From assembly GCF_005144415.1 (NCBI RefSeq), contig NZ_SWJE01000014.1, forward strand, positions 165,777 to 229,776: a stretch of 64,000 nt of DNA, written 5' to 3'. Below, piece by piece: positions 1 to 8,361 of this stretch. The DNA is from Trinickia terrae (GTDB lineage: Bacteria; Pseudomonadota; Gammaproteobacteria; Burkholderiales; Burkholderiaceae). The position numbers and the translations under genes were made by a program. Numbering within the stretch: position 1 is the first letter of the stretch; each line of letters begins with the position of its first letter. Below the pieces are notes generated by a model, which did not search any database, was not told the origin of the DNA, and saw nothing but the letters and a program-made list of their open reading frames with translations.

Positions 1-1499
1 GCGGCCTCCTCGACGAGCGAGGCGTTCTGCTGCGTCACCTGATCCATCTGGGTCAGCGCCTGGTTGATCTGCTCGATGCCTTGGGCCTGCTCGTCGCTCG
101 CGCTCATGATGTCGGTCATGATGACCGTCACGCGTTTGACGCTCTCGACGACCTCGCCCATCGTCGCGCCGGCTTCTTCGACCAGACGGTTGCCGGCGTC
201 GACCTGCGCCGCCGAGCCGACGATGAGCGCCTTGATTTCCTTGGCCGCGGCCGCCGCCCGCTGCGCGAGGTTGCGCACTTCGCCCGCGACCACGGCGAAG
301 CCGCGGCCCTGCTCGCCGGCGCGCGCCGCTTCGACCGCCGCGTTGAGCGCGAGGATGTTGGTCTGGAAGGCGATGCCGTCGATGACGCCGATGATCTCGA
401 CGATCTTGCTCGACGCGTCGCTGATCGCGCCCATCGTCTGCACGACGCCCGACACCACCGTGCCGGCGCGCTCGGACACCTGCGACGCCGACAGCGCGAG
501 CTCATTTGCCTGGCGCGCGTGCTCGGAGTTGCGCTTGACGGTGGCGGTCAGCTCCTCCATCGACGCCGCGGTTTCTTCGAGCGACGCTGCCTGCTCTTCA
601 GTCCGCGACGACAGATCGAGATTGCCGGTTGCGATCTGGCTGGCGGCCGAGGCGATCGTGCTGGTGCTCGTGTGGACCTGGCTGACGATCGCTACGAGAC
701 TGTCGCGCATCGTCTTCATCGCATGCATGAGGCTCGAGGTGTCGCCGTCCTTCGAGATCACGTCGACGGTCAGGTCGCCTCGCGCGACGCTGGCTGCCGC
801 GTCGACCGCATCGCCGGGCTCGCCGCCGAGCTGCTTGAGCAAGCCGCGCGTGATGACTGTCGCCGATACGATGCTCGTCAGCAGCGCCAGCGACGCGATC
901 ACGAGGATCAACGTGCGGCTGCTCCGGTACGAGGCTTTTGCGGCGGTGGTTTCCTCGTCGTTCTGCCGATGCTCGAGATCGCGCAGCTGACGCACGAAGC
1001 CCCACCATTTCGCTTGCACCGGGCGCAATTCGAAGCGCAACAGGTGGTAGGCCTCGTCTTTCTGGCCGGCCAGCACCATTTCGCGCGCCTTCTGCATGAG
1101 CGGCTGGGCCTGCTCGCCTTGCTGCCTGATCTGCTCGAGCAGCGCTGTTTCTTCCGGAGTCGTGCCCGGCAGCGCGAACATCGTGGCGAGCTTCGCCCGG
1201 GCTTCTTCATACGCAGCGGCTTCTTCGTCGAAGCGCTTGGCTTCGATAGCGATCTGGTCCTGCTGGTCGGCCTGGAGCAGGATCAGGTTGCGCAGCGCGA
1301 GCGCGCGATTCGAAATGGTCTGGTCGAGGCGGTTCGCCAGCGCGGCTTCGACGGAGTTGACGTCGGTAATGTCGACCATCGATGCCTCGAGCTCCGACAT
1401 GCGATACAAGCCGAATAGTGTGACGAATACCAGCAGCAATGAAACCAGCGCGAAACCGGTTCCAAGACGGATGGCAACCTTCATGTGAGAGAAGTTCAT
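1..1499 (-). CDS. Methyl-accepting chemotaxis protein, 3' end beyond window
   Basis: Inner-membrane chemoreceptor that senses ligands in the periplasm and controls the CheA kinase through its cytoplasmic tip. About 499 residues are visible and the reading frame is still open at base 1, so the extreme C-terminus is missing. It starts [13 protein letters not shown], followed by a first membrane segment (about residues 10-30), a helical periplasmic sensor of the four-helix-bundle kind (about 31-187), a second membrane segment (about 192-213), a HAMP region and a long coiled-coil signalling domain. That domain carries the highly conserved hairpin-tip core around [18 protein letters not shown]. 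Start chosen at 1499; an in-frame ATG at 1484 is an alternative. The ligand cannot be told. No other chemotaxis gene is in view, so it is probably an orphan receptor. Confidence 0.93.
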   Translation of the reverse strand, partial: MNFSHMKVAIRLGTGFALVSLLLVFVTLFGLYRMSELEASMVDITDVNSVEAALANRLDQTISNRALALRNLILLQADQQDQIAIEAKRFDEEAAAYEEARAKLATMFALPGTTPEETALLEQIRQQGEQAQPLMQKAREMVLAGQKDEAYHLLRFELRPVQAKWWGFVRQLRDLEHRQNDEETTAAKASYRSSRTLILVIASLALLTSIVSATVITRGLLKQLGGEPGDAVDAAASVARGDLTVDVISKDGDTSSLMHAMKTMRDSLVAIVSQVHTSTSTIASAASQIATGNLDLSSRTEEQAASLEETAASMEELTATVKRNSEHARQANELALSASQVSERAGTVVSGVVQTMGAISDASSKIVEIIGVIDGIAFQTNILALNAAVEAARAGEQGRGFAVVAGEVRNLAQRAAAAAKEIKALIVGSAAQVDAGNRLVEEAGATMGEVVESVKRVTVIMTDIMSASDEQAQGIEQINQALTQMDQVTQQNASLVEEA

Positions 1500-1599
1500 G
1501 GCCCTGGCGCCTTTTAAAAAGGACACGCTTCCACCGGGAACGTGTCAGTTTCTATGAGTGCGTAAACGGCGGCCTGAAGGGGATTCTAAAGCGTTAAGT

Positions 1600-1614
1600 C
1601 AGACAAATTGTCTG
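1600..1614. promoter_or_regulatory. Perfect 7+1+7 palindrome, candidate operator
   Basis: CAGACAA and TTGTCTG arms flank a single central A, about 100 bp upstream of the chemoreceptor start. Perfect symmetry in a locally AT-rich stretch fits a dimeric regulator site. The regulator is unknown and the function is inference only. Confidence 0.3.
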
Positions 1615-1825
1615 TTATTACGACATTCTCTTAAGTGAATTTTTAACTGAGTGGGTGAAACCGGTTCCGTAGGAAGAAGGGAAGGCGCGTGTAGGGGAAA
1701 CCTGTCAAGCGGGCTGGCGGTGGGGGATGACAGGAAGTGCGTCAGGCAGTTGGGGCTATCGGCTGACGTATTTTGCGGGTGCGAGTGGTGAATCGCTGTT
1801 ACGTGCTCGCTGTGCGTCGCGCAAA

Positions 1826-1856
1826 GCAAAAAGGCTTGCACGAACGTGCAAGCCTT
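1826..1856 (-). terminator. Intrinsic terminator of tRNA-Lys
   Basis: Read on the minus strand, a 12-bp perfect stem (AAGGCTTGCACG with CGTGCAAGCCTT, 2-nt loop) is followed by a run of T. It sits about 10 nt beyond the CCA end of the tRNA, as expected for a single-gene tRNA transcript. Confidence 0.85.
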
Positions 1857-1865
1857 CGAATTTCT

Positions 1866-1941
1866 TGGTGGGGCGTGAGTGACTCGAACACTCGACCTAC
1901 GGATTAAGAGTCCGCTGCTCTACCAACTGAGCTAACGCCCC
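1866..1941 (-). tRNA. tRNA-Lys (anticodon CUU)
   Basis: Read on the minus strand this is a 76-nt cloverleaf with encoded CCA. The acceptor arm is GGGGCGT paired with ACGCCCC, the D arm is GCTCAGTTGGTAGAGC, the anticodon loop is CTCTTAA (anticodon CTT, lysine codon AAG), and the T loop is TTCGAGT. A possible -10 (CATAAT, minus strand, 1954-1959) lies about a dozen bases upstream of the mature 5' end. It is followed directly by its own terminator, so it appears to be transcribed alone. Confidence 0.97.
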
Positions 1942-2151
1942 AACAGACTGCGAATTATGCAGGACTTTTTGAGCCTTGCCTAGCCCCTTTCGTCATTTTC
2001 TTAAAAAATGTGTAGACCAGTTGCCGGTGCCGACGCAAGGCACTCGTCGACGACCCGAGCGCCCCCTCTTTGGTGCACGTTCCGCGGTCCCGGTATGATG
2101 ACGCCACCGTCAGGCTGCGCGATCGTCGCTAGGCCGGCCCGGAGACAAATC

Positions 2152-2556
2152 ATGGACGAAACCGAGGTTCTCGAGTTGCTCGACCGCGTGCTGGCGCCAT
2201 GGGTGCGCACGCTCGGGCTAAAGCCGGTGTCCGTCACGGAGGAAGGCGCGACGCTGCGCTTGCCGTTTTCGGGTGAGCTGCGGCATTCTGGCGGCGTCAT
2301 CTGCGGGCAGGTCTTCATGGCGGCGGCGGATACGGCGATGGTGGTCGCGATCTCGGCCGCGCTCGGCGGCTTCAAGCCGATGACGACCGTTTCGCAGAAC
2401 ATCAGCTTCATGCGCGCGGTCCGCAAGGGCGACGTGCTCGTGGCGGCGCGCGTGCTGCGCCTGGGCCGCAATCTCGTGTTCGGTGAAATCGAGCTGACCG
2501 ACGAAGACGGCAAGACGGCCTGCCACGCCACGACCACCTACACGCTTTTCGACTAA
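2152..2556 (+). CDS. PaaI-type hotdog-fold thioesterase
   Basis: 134-residue protein of the PaaI/YdiI acyl-CoA thioesterase family, which hydrolyses small acyl- or aryl-CoA thioesters in the cytoplasm. The hotdog signature is seen at residues 45-60 (HSGGVICGQ followed by an acidic D60 in the central helix); the HGG motif of the family is here H-S-GG. The ATG at 2152 is chosen because GGAGAC lies 5-10 nt upstream and the protein then has the usual family length; the frame stays open to 2008 but that part has no family character. It is followed after 4 nt by the patatin-like lipase gene, so the two are probably co-transcribed and may act together in acyl-chain turnover (inference). The natural substrate cannot be told. 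Confidence 0.85.
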   Translation: MDETEVLELLDRVLAPWVRTLGLKPVSVTEEGATLRLPFSGELRHSGGVICGQVFMAAADTAMVVAISAALGGFKPMTTVSQNISFMRAVRKGDVLVAARVLRLGRNLVFGEIELTDEDGKTACHATTTYTLFD

Positions 2557-2560
2557 GAAC

Positions 2561-3430
2561 ATGTTCGATCAGGTCGTATTCGCGGGGGGCGGCAATCGCT
2601 GCTGGTGGCAGGCCGGCTTCTGGGACGTGGTGCAACCGGAGATCGGTCTTGCGCCTCGCGTGATCACGGCGATCTCGGCGGGTGCCGCCACCGCCTGCAT
2701 GCTCTATACGCGCGACGCCGAGTGGGTCATGCGCTATTACGAAGACGCGCTGCGGCACAACACGAAGAACGCCTACTGGGGAAACCTCCTGCACCCAGGC
2801 AAGTCCGTGTTTCCGCACTATCGGATCTACCGGCAGGCACTGCTCGACATCTACGGCGAGCCGTTCGCGAAGCTCGCCGATGCGCCGGAGATTCGCGTCG
2901 GCGTCTCGCATGTGCCGCGCTGGCTCGGCGCGCGCAGCGCGGTGGCCGCCGGCCTCGTCGCTTACAACATCGAAAAGCACGTGCGCAAGACGCTGCATCC
3001 GACGCTCGGCCGCTCGCTCGGCTTTCGTCCGGAGTTCGTGCGCGTGCAGGATTGCGCGCGAGTCGAGGATCTCGCCGACCTGATTCTGCAGTCGTCGTGC
3101 ACGCCGCCGTTCACGCCGGTTTTGCGGCGCGGCGGCCGTCCGGTGCTCGACGGCGGGATGGTCGACAACGTGCCCGTCGGCGCGCTCGACGCGTCGCCGG
3201 GGCGCGTGCTGGTGATGGTGACGCGGCTCTATCCGCGGCCCCAGACCTTCGCGCTCGCGCATGGCGAGCAGCAGCGCATCTATGTGCAGCCGTCGCGCAA
3301 GGTGCCGATTTCGAGCTGGGACTACACGAGCCCAGCGCAGATGCGTCCGGCGTACGATCTCGGCCGCGCCGACGGCGAGCGGTTTTTGCAACGCTTGCCG
3401 GCAATGCTGGAGGTTGCGGCGCACGCTTGA
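2561..3430 (+). CDS. Patatin-like phospholipase
   Basis: 289-residue patatin-family lipid acyl hydrolase using a Ser-Asp dyad. The glycine-rich oxyanion-hole motif is at residues 9-12 (GGGN), the nucleophile elbow at 37-41 reads AISAG with Ser39, and the catalytic aspartate is D197 in LDGGMVDN. The elbow departs from the usual GxSxG by having Ala in the first position. No signal peptide or membrane segment is seen, so it is probably cytoplasmic. It begins 4 nt after the thioesterase stop, which suggests a two-gene operon for acyl-lipid hydrolysis and CoA-ester clean-up (inference). Substrate unknown. Confidence 0.85.
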   Translation: MFDQVVFAGGGNRCWWQAGFWDVVQPEIGLAPRVITAISAGAATACMLYTRDAEWVMRYYEDALRHNTKNAYWGNLLHPGKSVFPHYRIYRQALLDIYGEPFAKLADAPEIRVGVSHVPRWLGARSAVAAGLVAYNIEKHVRKTLHPTLGRSLGFRPEFVRVQDCARVEDLADLILQSSCTPPFTPVLRRGGRPVLDGGMVDNVPVGALDASPGRVLVMVTRLYPRPQTFALAHGEQQRIYVQPSRKVPISSWDYTSPAQMRPAYDLGRADGERFLQRLPAMLEVAAHA

Positions 3431-3494
3431 TACCTGCCGCGTCGCACGCACGCCGGTCAGCAAAAAATTCGCAAGAAACCCGCAAAGAAATAAA

Positions 3495-3527
3495 GCGGCG
3501 CCGAGCGCTGCCCGCGCCCGGCGCCGC
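3495..3527. terminator. GC-rich stem-loop between convergent genes
   Basis: A 9-bp perfect stem (GCGGCGCCG with CGGCGCCGC) and a 15-nt loop lie between the convergent lipase and dehydrogenase genes. There is no T-run on either side, so termination here is a guess from position and stem strength. Confidence 0.4.
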
Positions 3528-3559
3528 CGTCACCTGCTCGATCGGCTTTGAACTGGTAG

Positions 3560-4594
3560 TCAGTCGCGCTCGCGCTGCCGGTTGTGGCGGCGCGCGCCCG
3601 AGATCGCTTCCGGATTCGCGACGCTCGACGTATCGCCGCGATCGAACGCGAGGATGTTGTTGAACGCCGCTCTGAAGTACAGCTCGTAGCTCTCGCGCTC
3701 GACATAGCCGATATGCGGCGTGCAGATCACGTTCTCGAGCCGCAGCAAGCCATAGCCTTGCAGGATCGGCTCGCTTTCGTAGACGTCGACGGCGACCATC
3801 CCCGGCCGGTTGCGCGCGAGCGCGGCGGAGAGCGCGCCCTCTTCGAACAGTTCGGCGCGGCTCGTGTTGACGAGCAGCGACGTGGGCTTCATCCGCAGCA
3901 GGTCGTCGAGCTTGACGATGCCGCGCGTGTCGTCGTGCAGGCGCAGATGCAGCGTCAGCACGTCGCTCTGCTCGAAGAACGCTTCGCGGCTCTCGGCGAC
4001 GTCGTAGCCATCGGCCTTCGCCGCTTCGAGCGAATGCTCGCGGCCCCAGATCATCACCTTCATGCCGAAGGCCTTGCCGTAACCGGCGACGAGCCGGCCG
4101 ATCTTGCCGTAGCCCCAGATGCCGAGCGTCTGTCCGCGCAGCACCTGGCCGAGCCCGAAGTTCGGCGGCAGCGCGGACGTCTTCAGTCCCGACTGCTGCC
4201 AGGCGCCTTGCTTAAGGTTTGCCACGTATTGCGGAATGCGCCGCTGTGCGGCCATGATAAGCGCCCAGGTCAGTTCGGCCGGCGCGACCGGCGAGCCGAC
4301 GCCTTCGAGCACCGCGATGTTGCGCTCGGTACAGGCCTCGAGATCGATATGGCCCGCGACTTTTCCGGTCTGGCTGATCATGCGCAGATGCGGACACTTG
4401 TCCAGCAGTTGCGAGGTGATGCGTGTGCGCTCGCGAATCAGCACGAGCGCGTCGACTTCGGCGAGGCGGCTCGCCAACTGACCGAGGCCGCGCACCGTGT
4501 TGTTGAATACTTTGACTTCGTGGTCCGCAAGCAATTGAAAGCAATCGAGCTTGCGTACCGCGTCCTGGTAGTCGTCGAGAATGGCAATCTTCAT
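3560..4594 (-). CDS. D-2-hydroxyacid dehydrogenase family protein
   Basis: 344-residue NAD(P)-dependent oxidoreductase of the D-isomer-specific 2-hydroxyacid dehydrogenase family (glycerate/phosphoglycerate dehydrogenase type). The Rossmann motif GYGKIG is at residues 161-166 inside the inserted nucleotide-binding domain. Catalytic Arg246 (NTSRAELF) and His294 (TPHIGY) are present, and the acidic residue of the triad lies in the D270-E275 region. The start at 4594 (MKIAILDDYQ) is chosen because the family begins with this strand; the 27 codons upstream have no resemblance. Substrate not predictable: SerA-like regulatory ACT domains are absent, so it is not a typical serine-pathway enzyme. It is divergent from pckG, and a 15-bp palindrome lies just upstream. 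Confidence 0.88.
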   Translation of the reverse strand: MKIAILDDYQDAVRKLDCFQLLADHEVKVFNNTVRGLGQLASRLAEVDALVLIRERTRITSQLLDKCPHLRMISQTGKVAGHIDLEACTERNIAVLEGVGSPVAPAELTWALIMAAQRRIPQYVANLKQGAWQQSGLKTSALPPNFGLGQVLRGQTLGIWGYGKIGRLVAGYGKAFGMKVMIWGREHSLEAAKADGYDVAESREAFFEQSDVLTLHLRLHDDTRGIVKLDDLLRMKPTSLLVNTSRAELFEEGALSAALARNRPGMVAVDVYESEPILQGYGLLRLENVICTPHIGYVERESYELYFRAAFNNILAFDRGDTSSVANPEAISGARRHNRQRERD

Positions 4595-4939
4595 AAGCAG
4601 GTATGTTTTGCGGCGCACGATGTGCGCAATGAACGGAGTGATATCCTTGACGCTCCAACCTGTGGTGTGAAGCACAAGCTGGCATGAGCGATGCGACGCC
4701 AGTCATCACGATGCTCATTACTGTGGATAGACAGGACTCTCACTTTTTAACAGCTTGTCGCGTGAAGATGCAAGCCGTGACAAACAAAGGCTGCCGCCGG
4801 CAAGCTGAATGGCTCCTGACGTCATGCAACTCAGCGCGCACAGGGGTTTCCCCGATACCGTGCGAACGCGCCTCTCGCCTGCAGCGTCAGCGAGCGCCTA
4901 CCGTTTCCCTTTTCACAATCACAAAACGGAGACAGCTCG
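4595..4939. other. Divergent intergenic region, dehydrogenase/pckG
   Basis: It holds the control regions of the two divergent genes. A perfect inverted repeat GCGCAC-GAT-GTGCGC lies at 4613-4627. No clear sigma-70 hexamer pair was found. The 97-codon plus-strand frame across this region overlaps the pckG start out of frame and looks spurious. Confidence 0.55.
4613..4627. promoter_or_regulatory. Palindrome upstream of the dehydrogenase gene, candidate operator
   Basis: Perfect 6+3+6 inverted repeat (GCGCAC, GAT, GTGCGC) 19 nt upstream of the minus-strand start codon. This position suits a repressor site or a leader hairpin. The bound factor is unknown. Confidence 0.3.
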
Positions 4940-6796
4940 ATGAATCATCCCGCCTTCGGAGGCCAAGTCACACTTGAAGCCCCTGCCTACATCAAGCATC
5001 GCCGGCTGATCGACTGGGTTCAGCACGTCGCCGCGCTGACGAAGCCCGAGCGCATCGTCTGGTGCGACGGCTCGCAGGAGGAATACGACCGCCTGTGCGC
5101 CCAGATGGTTGCCGCCGGCACGCTGAAAAAGCTCAATCAGGCGTTGCGGCCCAACTCGTATCTCGCCTGCTCCGATCCTTCGGATGTGGCGCGTGTCGAA
5201 GATCGCACGTTCATCTGCGCGAAGCATCGCGAGGACGCGGGGCCGACCAACAACTGGATCGAGCCTGCTGAAATGCGTGCGACGCTCGACGGTCTCTTCG
5301 ACGGTTCGATGCGCGGCCGCACGATGTATGTCGTGCCGTTCTCGATGGGGCCGCTCGGCTCGCCGATCGCGCACATCGGCGTCGAGCTGACCGACAGCCC
5401 CTACGTCGTGACCAACATGCGGATCATGACGCGCATGGGCCGCAAGGTGTACGACGTGCTGGGCGAAGACGGCGAGTTCGTGCCGTGCGTGCATTCGGTC
5501 GGCGCGCCGCTCGCCGCGGGCCAGGCCGATGTCAGCTGGCCGTGCAATCCCACCAAGTACATCGTTCATTTCCCCGAATCGCGCGAAATCTGGAGCTTCG
5601 GCTCGGGCTACGGCGGCAACGCGCTGCTCGGCAAGAAATGTTTCGCGCTGCGCATTGCGTCGACGATGGGCCGCGCCGAAGGCTGGCTCGCCGAGCACAT
5701 GCTGATTCTCGGCGTCACGTCGCCGGAGGGGCGCAAGTATCACGTCGCGGCGGCGTTCCCGTCGGCCTGCGGCAAGACCAACTTCGCGATGCTGATTCCG
5801 CCGGCGGGCATGAGCGGCTGGTCGATCTCGACGATCGGCGACGACATCGCGTGGATCAAGCCCGGCAAGGACGGCCGTCTCTACGCGATCAATCCGGAGG
5901 CCGGCTACTTCGGCGTCGCGCCGGGCACGAGCGAGAAGACCAACTACAACGCGATGGCGACGCTCAAGGAGAACGTGATCTTCACGAACGTCGCGCTGAC
6001 CGACGACGGCGACGTCTGGTGGGAAGGCATGACCGACGCGCCGCCCGCGCACCTGATCGACTGGCAGGGCCAGGACTGGACACCCGCGATCGCGAAGGAG
6101 ACCGGCCGCAAGGCGGCGCATCCGAACGCGCGCTTCACGGCGCCGGCGTCGCAATGTCCGTCGATTGACGTCGACTGGGAGAACCCCGCGGGCGTCGCGA
6201 TCGACGCCTTCATCTTCGGCGGCCGCCGCTCCACGACCGTGCCGCTCGTGACGGAGGCGCGCAACTGGGTCGAAGGCGTCTACATGGCCGCGACGATGGG
6301 CTCGGAGACGACGGCCGCGGCGGTCGGCCAGCAGGGCGTCGTGCGCCGCGACCCGTTCGCGATGCTGCCGTTCTGCGGCTACAACATGAGCGATTACTTC
6401 GGCCATTGGCTTGCCGTCGGCGACAAGCTCGAGGCGCTCGGCGCCAAGCTGCCGAAGATCTTCTGCGTGAACTGGTTCCGCAAGGGCGCGGACGGCAAGT
6501 TCGTCTGGCCCGGTTTCGGCGAGAACATGCGCGTGCTGCGCTGGATGATCGGGCGCGTCGAGGCGCGCGCGGTGGGCGTCGACCACGCGTTCGGCGTGTC
6601 GCCGCGCTACGAGGACATCGATTGGCAAGGGCTCGACTTCACACGTGAGCAGTTCGAGGAAGTCATCTCGGTCGACGATGCTGCGTGGCGCAAAGAGCTG
6701 GTGCTGCATGGGGAGCTGTTCGAGACCTTGCGCCATCGGTTGCCGGACGCGCTGACGCAAACCAAGACGGCATTCGAAGGGCGCTTGCGCGCATAG
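4940..6796 (+). CDS. pckG: Phosphoenolpyruvate carboxykinase (GTP)
   Basis: Converts oxaloacetate and GTP to phosphoenolpyruvate, GDP and CO2, the entry step of gluconeogenesis (EC 4.1.1.32). 618 residues, the normal length of the GTP-dependent family, which is unrelated in sequence to the ATP-dependent PckA. The P-loop kinase motif is seen as [10 protein letters not shown] near residue 276, followed by the metal-binding and omega-loop regions. An upstream GGAGAC supports the ATG at 4940. It is monocistronic, with a strong terminator directly after it. The next gene is a LysR regulator in the same direction but separated by that terminator, so a regulatory link is possible but unproven. Confidence 0.96.
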   Translation: MNHPAFGGQVTLEAPAYIKHRRLIDWVQHVAALTKPERIVWCDGSQEEYDRLCAQMVAAGTLKKLNQALRPNSYLACSDPSDVARVEDRTFICAKHREDAGPTNNWIEPAEMRATLDGLFDGSMRGRTMYVVPFSMGPLGSPIAHIGVELTDSPYVVTNMRIMTRMGRKVYDVLGEDGEFVPCVHSVGAPLAAGQADVSWPCNPTKYIVHFPESREIWSFGSGYGGNALLGKKCFALRIASTMGRAEGWLAEHMLILGVTSPEGRKYHVAAAFPSACGKTNFAMLIPPAGMSGWSISTIGDDIAWIKPGKDGRLYAINPEAGYFGVAPGTSEKTNYNAMATLKENVIFTNVALTDDGDVWWEGMTDAPPAHLIDWQGQDWTPAIAKETGRKAAHPNARFTAPASQCPSIDVDWENPAGVAIDAFIFGGRRSTTVPLVTEARNWVEGVYMAATMGSETTAAAVGQQGVVRRDPFAMLPFCGYNMSDYFGHWLAVGDKLEALGAKLPKIFCVNWFRKGADGKFVWPGFGENMRVLRWMIGRVEARAVGVDHAFGVSPRYEDIDWQGLDFTREQFEEVISVDDAAWRKELVLHGELFETLRHRLPDALTQTKTAFEGRLRA

Positions 6797-6819
6797 GTTG
6801 GGAAGTCTTTGCTTCGCCG

Positions 6820-6850
6820 GGAAGGCCGCCGCCAAGGCGGCTTTTCCTTT
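6820..6850 (+). terminator. Intrinsic terminator of pckG
   Basis: Stem GCCGCC/GGCGGC (6823-6828 with 6834-6839) extends through A-T pairs and is followed by a T-rich run to 6850. It begins about 25 nt after the pckG stop. Confidence 0.8.
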
Positions 6851-7136
6851 TTGGGCGTGATTTTCTAAAATTAGAGGGGATTGTAGAAATTCAATTTGAC
6901 CCCGAATCGATCTTTGGTTATTTCTTCTGGTACGTGCGCGGTAGCGTTTTTTAGGCTGATTGTTTCTGAAAGGGGAATAATCGACCCATCTGGTACGTAC
7001 CAAAATGAATAATCAACAAAAATTCACGAGAAATCTTCTGCCATTGGGCAACTCTGCGCGGATTCTCCAGTCGTAGGACAATCACCAATTGTGCTTCACT
7101 CGTTTCCTGAAACAGAAGCAGCGGCAGGAGTTGTCA
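6851..7136. promoter_or_regulatory. AT-rich leader of the LysR gene with repeated TCTGGTACGT element
   Basis: The element TCTGGTACGT occurs at about 6926-6935 and again at 6989-6998. The second copy lies within the perfect 12-bp palindrome TGGTACGTACCA (6991-7002). Two spaced copies upstream of a LysR-type gene would fit autoregulation. The stretch is clearly more AT-rich than its flanks. Binding is inference. Confidence 0.35.
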
Positions 7137-8273
7137 ATGGATCATCTGCAGTCAATGCGCGTGTTCGTCAAAGTGGCGGATCTCGGCAGTTTTGCTCGCG
7201 CCGCGAGCGCAATGGATATTTCGAACGCAGTCGCCACGCGCCACGTCGCCGACCTCGAAGGCCGGCTGGGCACGCGCCTGCTCAACCGCACCACGCGCAG
7301 TCTGTCCCTCACCGAATCCGGTCAGGTGTACCTGGAGCGCGCGCGGCAGATTCTCGACGAACTCGAAGACGTCGAGCAAATGGTCGTCGCGCGCAATCAC
7401 GAGCCGGTCGGCACGCTGCGCATTGTCGCGCCCGTCGTGTTCGGGCTGCATAATCTCGCGCCCGTGCTGCAGACCTATACGGAGCGCTATCCGAAGGTCG
7501 TCCCGGACCTAACGCTGGTCGACCGGCAAGTCGACCTGGTCGAAGAAGGCTTCGACGTCGGCATCGTGATCGCACGGCAGATGAGGAGCGCGAGCATCGT
7601 CACGCGTCGCCTCACGACCGGCTGCCTGACCGTCTGCGCGACGCCGGCTTACCTCGAGAAGCACGGTGTGCCGACGCGCCCGGAGCATCTACTCGAGCAC
7701 CCGTGCCTGAGCCTGCCGTCGGAATACTGGGGCGACGAGCGCGTGTTCACGGGGCCGGAAGGCGAGGTGCGCGTGCGTCCGGCGAACGTGATCATCGCGA
7801 ACAACACGGAAATGCTGCGCCAGTTCGCGCTGCTCGGCATGGGCATTGCGATTCTGCCGAGCTACCTGATCGGCAGCGATATGTCGCGTGGCCAGTTTGT
7901 GCGGCTGCTGGGCGATTACCGGTTGCCGCAGGTCGAAATCAACGTCGGCTATCCGAGCCGGCGGCACTTGCCGGCGAAGGTGCGCACATTCATCGACCAC
8001 CTCGTCGAGCACTTCAGCCAAACGCCGAATAGCCAGCTTGGCGAGCAGTGGATCAAGGGCGAGATGGTGCGGCCGGCTGCGGCCCCGGCTTCCGGACCGG
8101 TGGCGCCGGCCCCCGTCGAACTGCGCGCGGCCAAGGCGGCGTTCGAGCGTCGCGACGATGCGGAAGAGCGCGCCGAACTGATCGATGAGGCGCTGTCGCC
8201 GAAGGTGGCGAAGTCGTCTCGTTCGCGCACGCCGGCGCCGTGGCCGGTGCCGGTTTACGCGAACGAGCACTGA
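7137..8273 (+). CDS. LysR-family transcriptional regulator with long C-terminal tail
   Basis: 378 residues. It has an N-terminal winged helix-turn-helix (about residues 1-60, with ASAMDISNAVATRHVADLE as the recognition region) and a periplasmic-binding-protein-like effector domain to about residue 300. Start at 7137 is set by AGGAG at 7126-7130 and by the family N-terminus MDHLQSMRVFVKVADLGSF; the frame opens upstream at 7089. The family is usually about 300 residues. Here about 75 extra residues, rich in Ala, Pro and Glu, follow the effector domain (from WIKGEMV on) and look disordered. It belongs to the CrgA/AaeR-like LysR subgroup by its N-terminus. Target genes are unknown; pckG upstream is one candidate. 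Confidence 0.9.
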   Translation: MDHLQSMRVFVKVADLGSFARAASAMDISNAVATRHVADLEGRLGTRLLNRTTRSLSLTESGQVYLERARQILDELEDVEQMVVARNHEPVGTLRIVAPVVFGLHNLAPVLQTYTERYPKVVPDLTLVDRQVDLVEEGFDVGIVIARQMRSASIVTRRLTTGCLTVCATPAYLEKHGVPTRPEHLLEHPCLSLPSEYWGDERVFTGPEGEVRVRPANVIIANNTEMLRQFALLGMGIAILPSYLIGSDMSRGQFVRLLGDYRLPQVEINVGYPSRRHLPAKVRTFIDHLVEHFSQTPNSQLGEQWIKGEMVRPAAAPASGPVAPAPVELRAAKAAFERRDDAEERAELIDEALSPKVAKSSRSRTPAPWPVPVYANEH

Positions 8274-8303
8274 GTCGCTTGGCGAGAAACCGTCGGTGAA
8301 AGG

Positions 8304-8336
8304 ACAGAAGCGCAGCAAAGGCTGCGCTTCTGTTTT
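8304..8336 (+). terminator. Strong intrinsic terminator of the LysR gene
   Basis: A 13-bp perfect stem (8304-8316 with 8321-8333) and an AAAG tetraloop, followed by TTT. Being symmetrical and placed between convergent genes, it may also serve topB on the other strand. Confidence 0.85.
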
Positions 8337-8361
8337 GGGGCGTGCAGCCCCGCCGCGTCGC

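Larger units (their letters stand above)
1500..1865. other. Intergenic stretch upstream of the chemoreceptor
   Basis: No convincing gene here; one 80-codon minus-strand reading frame has no family resemblance and overlaps the tRNA-Lys terminator. The stretch holds the chemoreceptor leader, with a GACACG/CGTGTC inverted repeat at 1522-1527 and 1541-1546, the 15-bp palindrome at 1600-1614, and the tRNA-Lys terminator near 1826-1856. I did not find a clear sigma-28 flagellar promoter. Confidence 0.6.

Noticed and set aside
128..1210. Several long plus- and minus-strand open frames over the chemoreceptor
   Set aside because: They lie in other frames of the chemoreceptor gene, are Arg/Ala-rich or Ser/Arg-rich and have no family character; typical high-GC shadows.
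4919..7003. 694-codon open frame on the minus strand opposite pckG
   Set aside because: Composition is that of a shadow (Arg, His, Ala-rich, no motifs), while the plus strand encodes a clear PEP carboxykinase.
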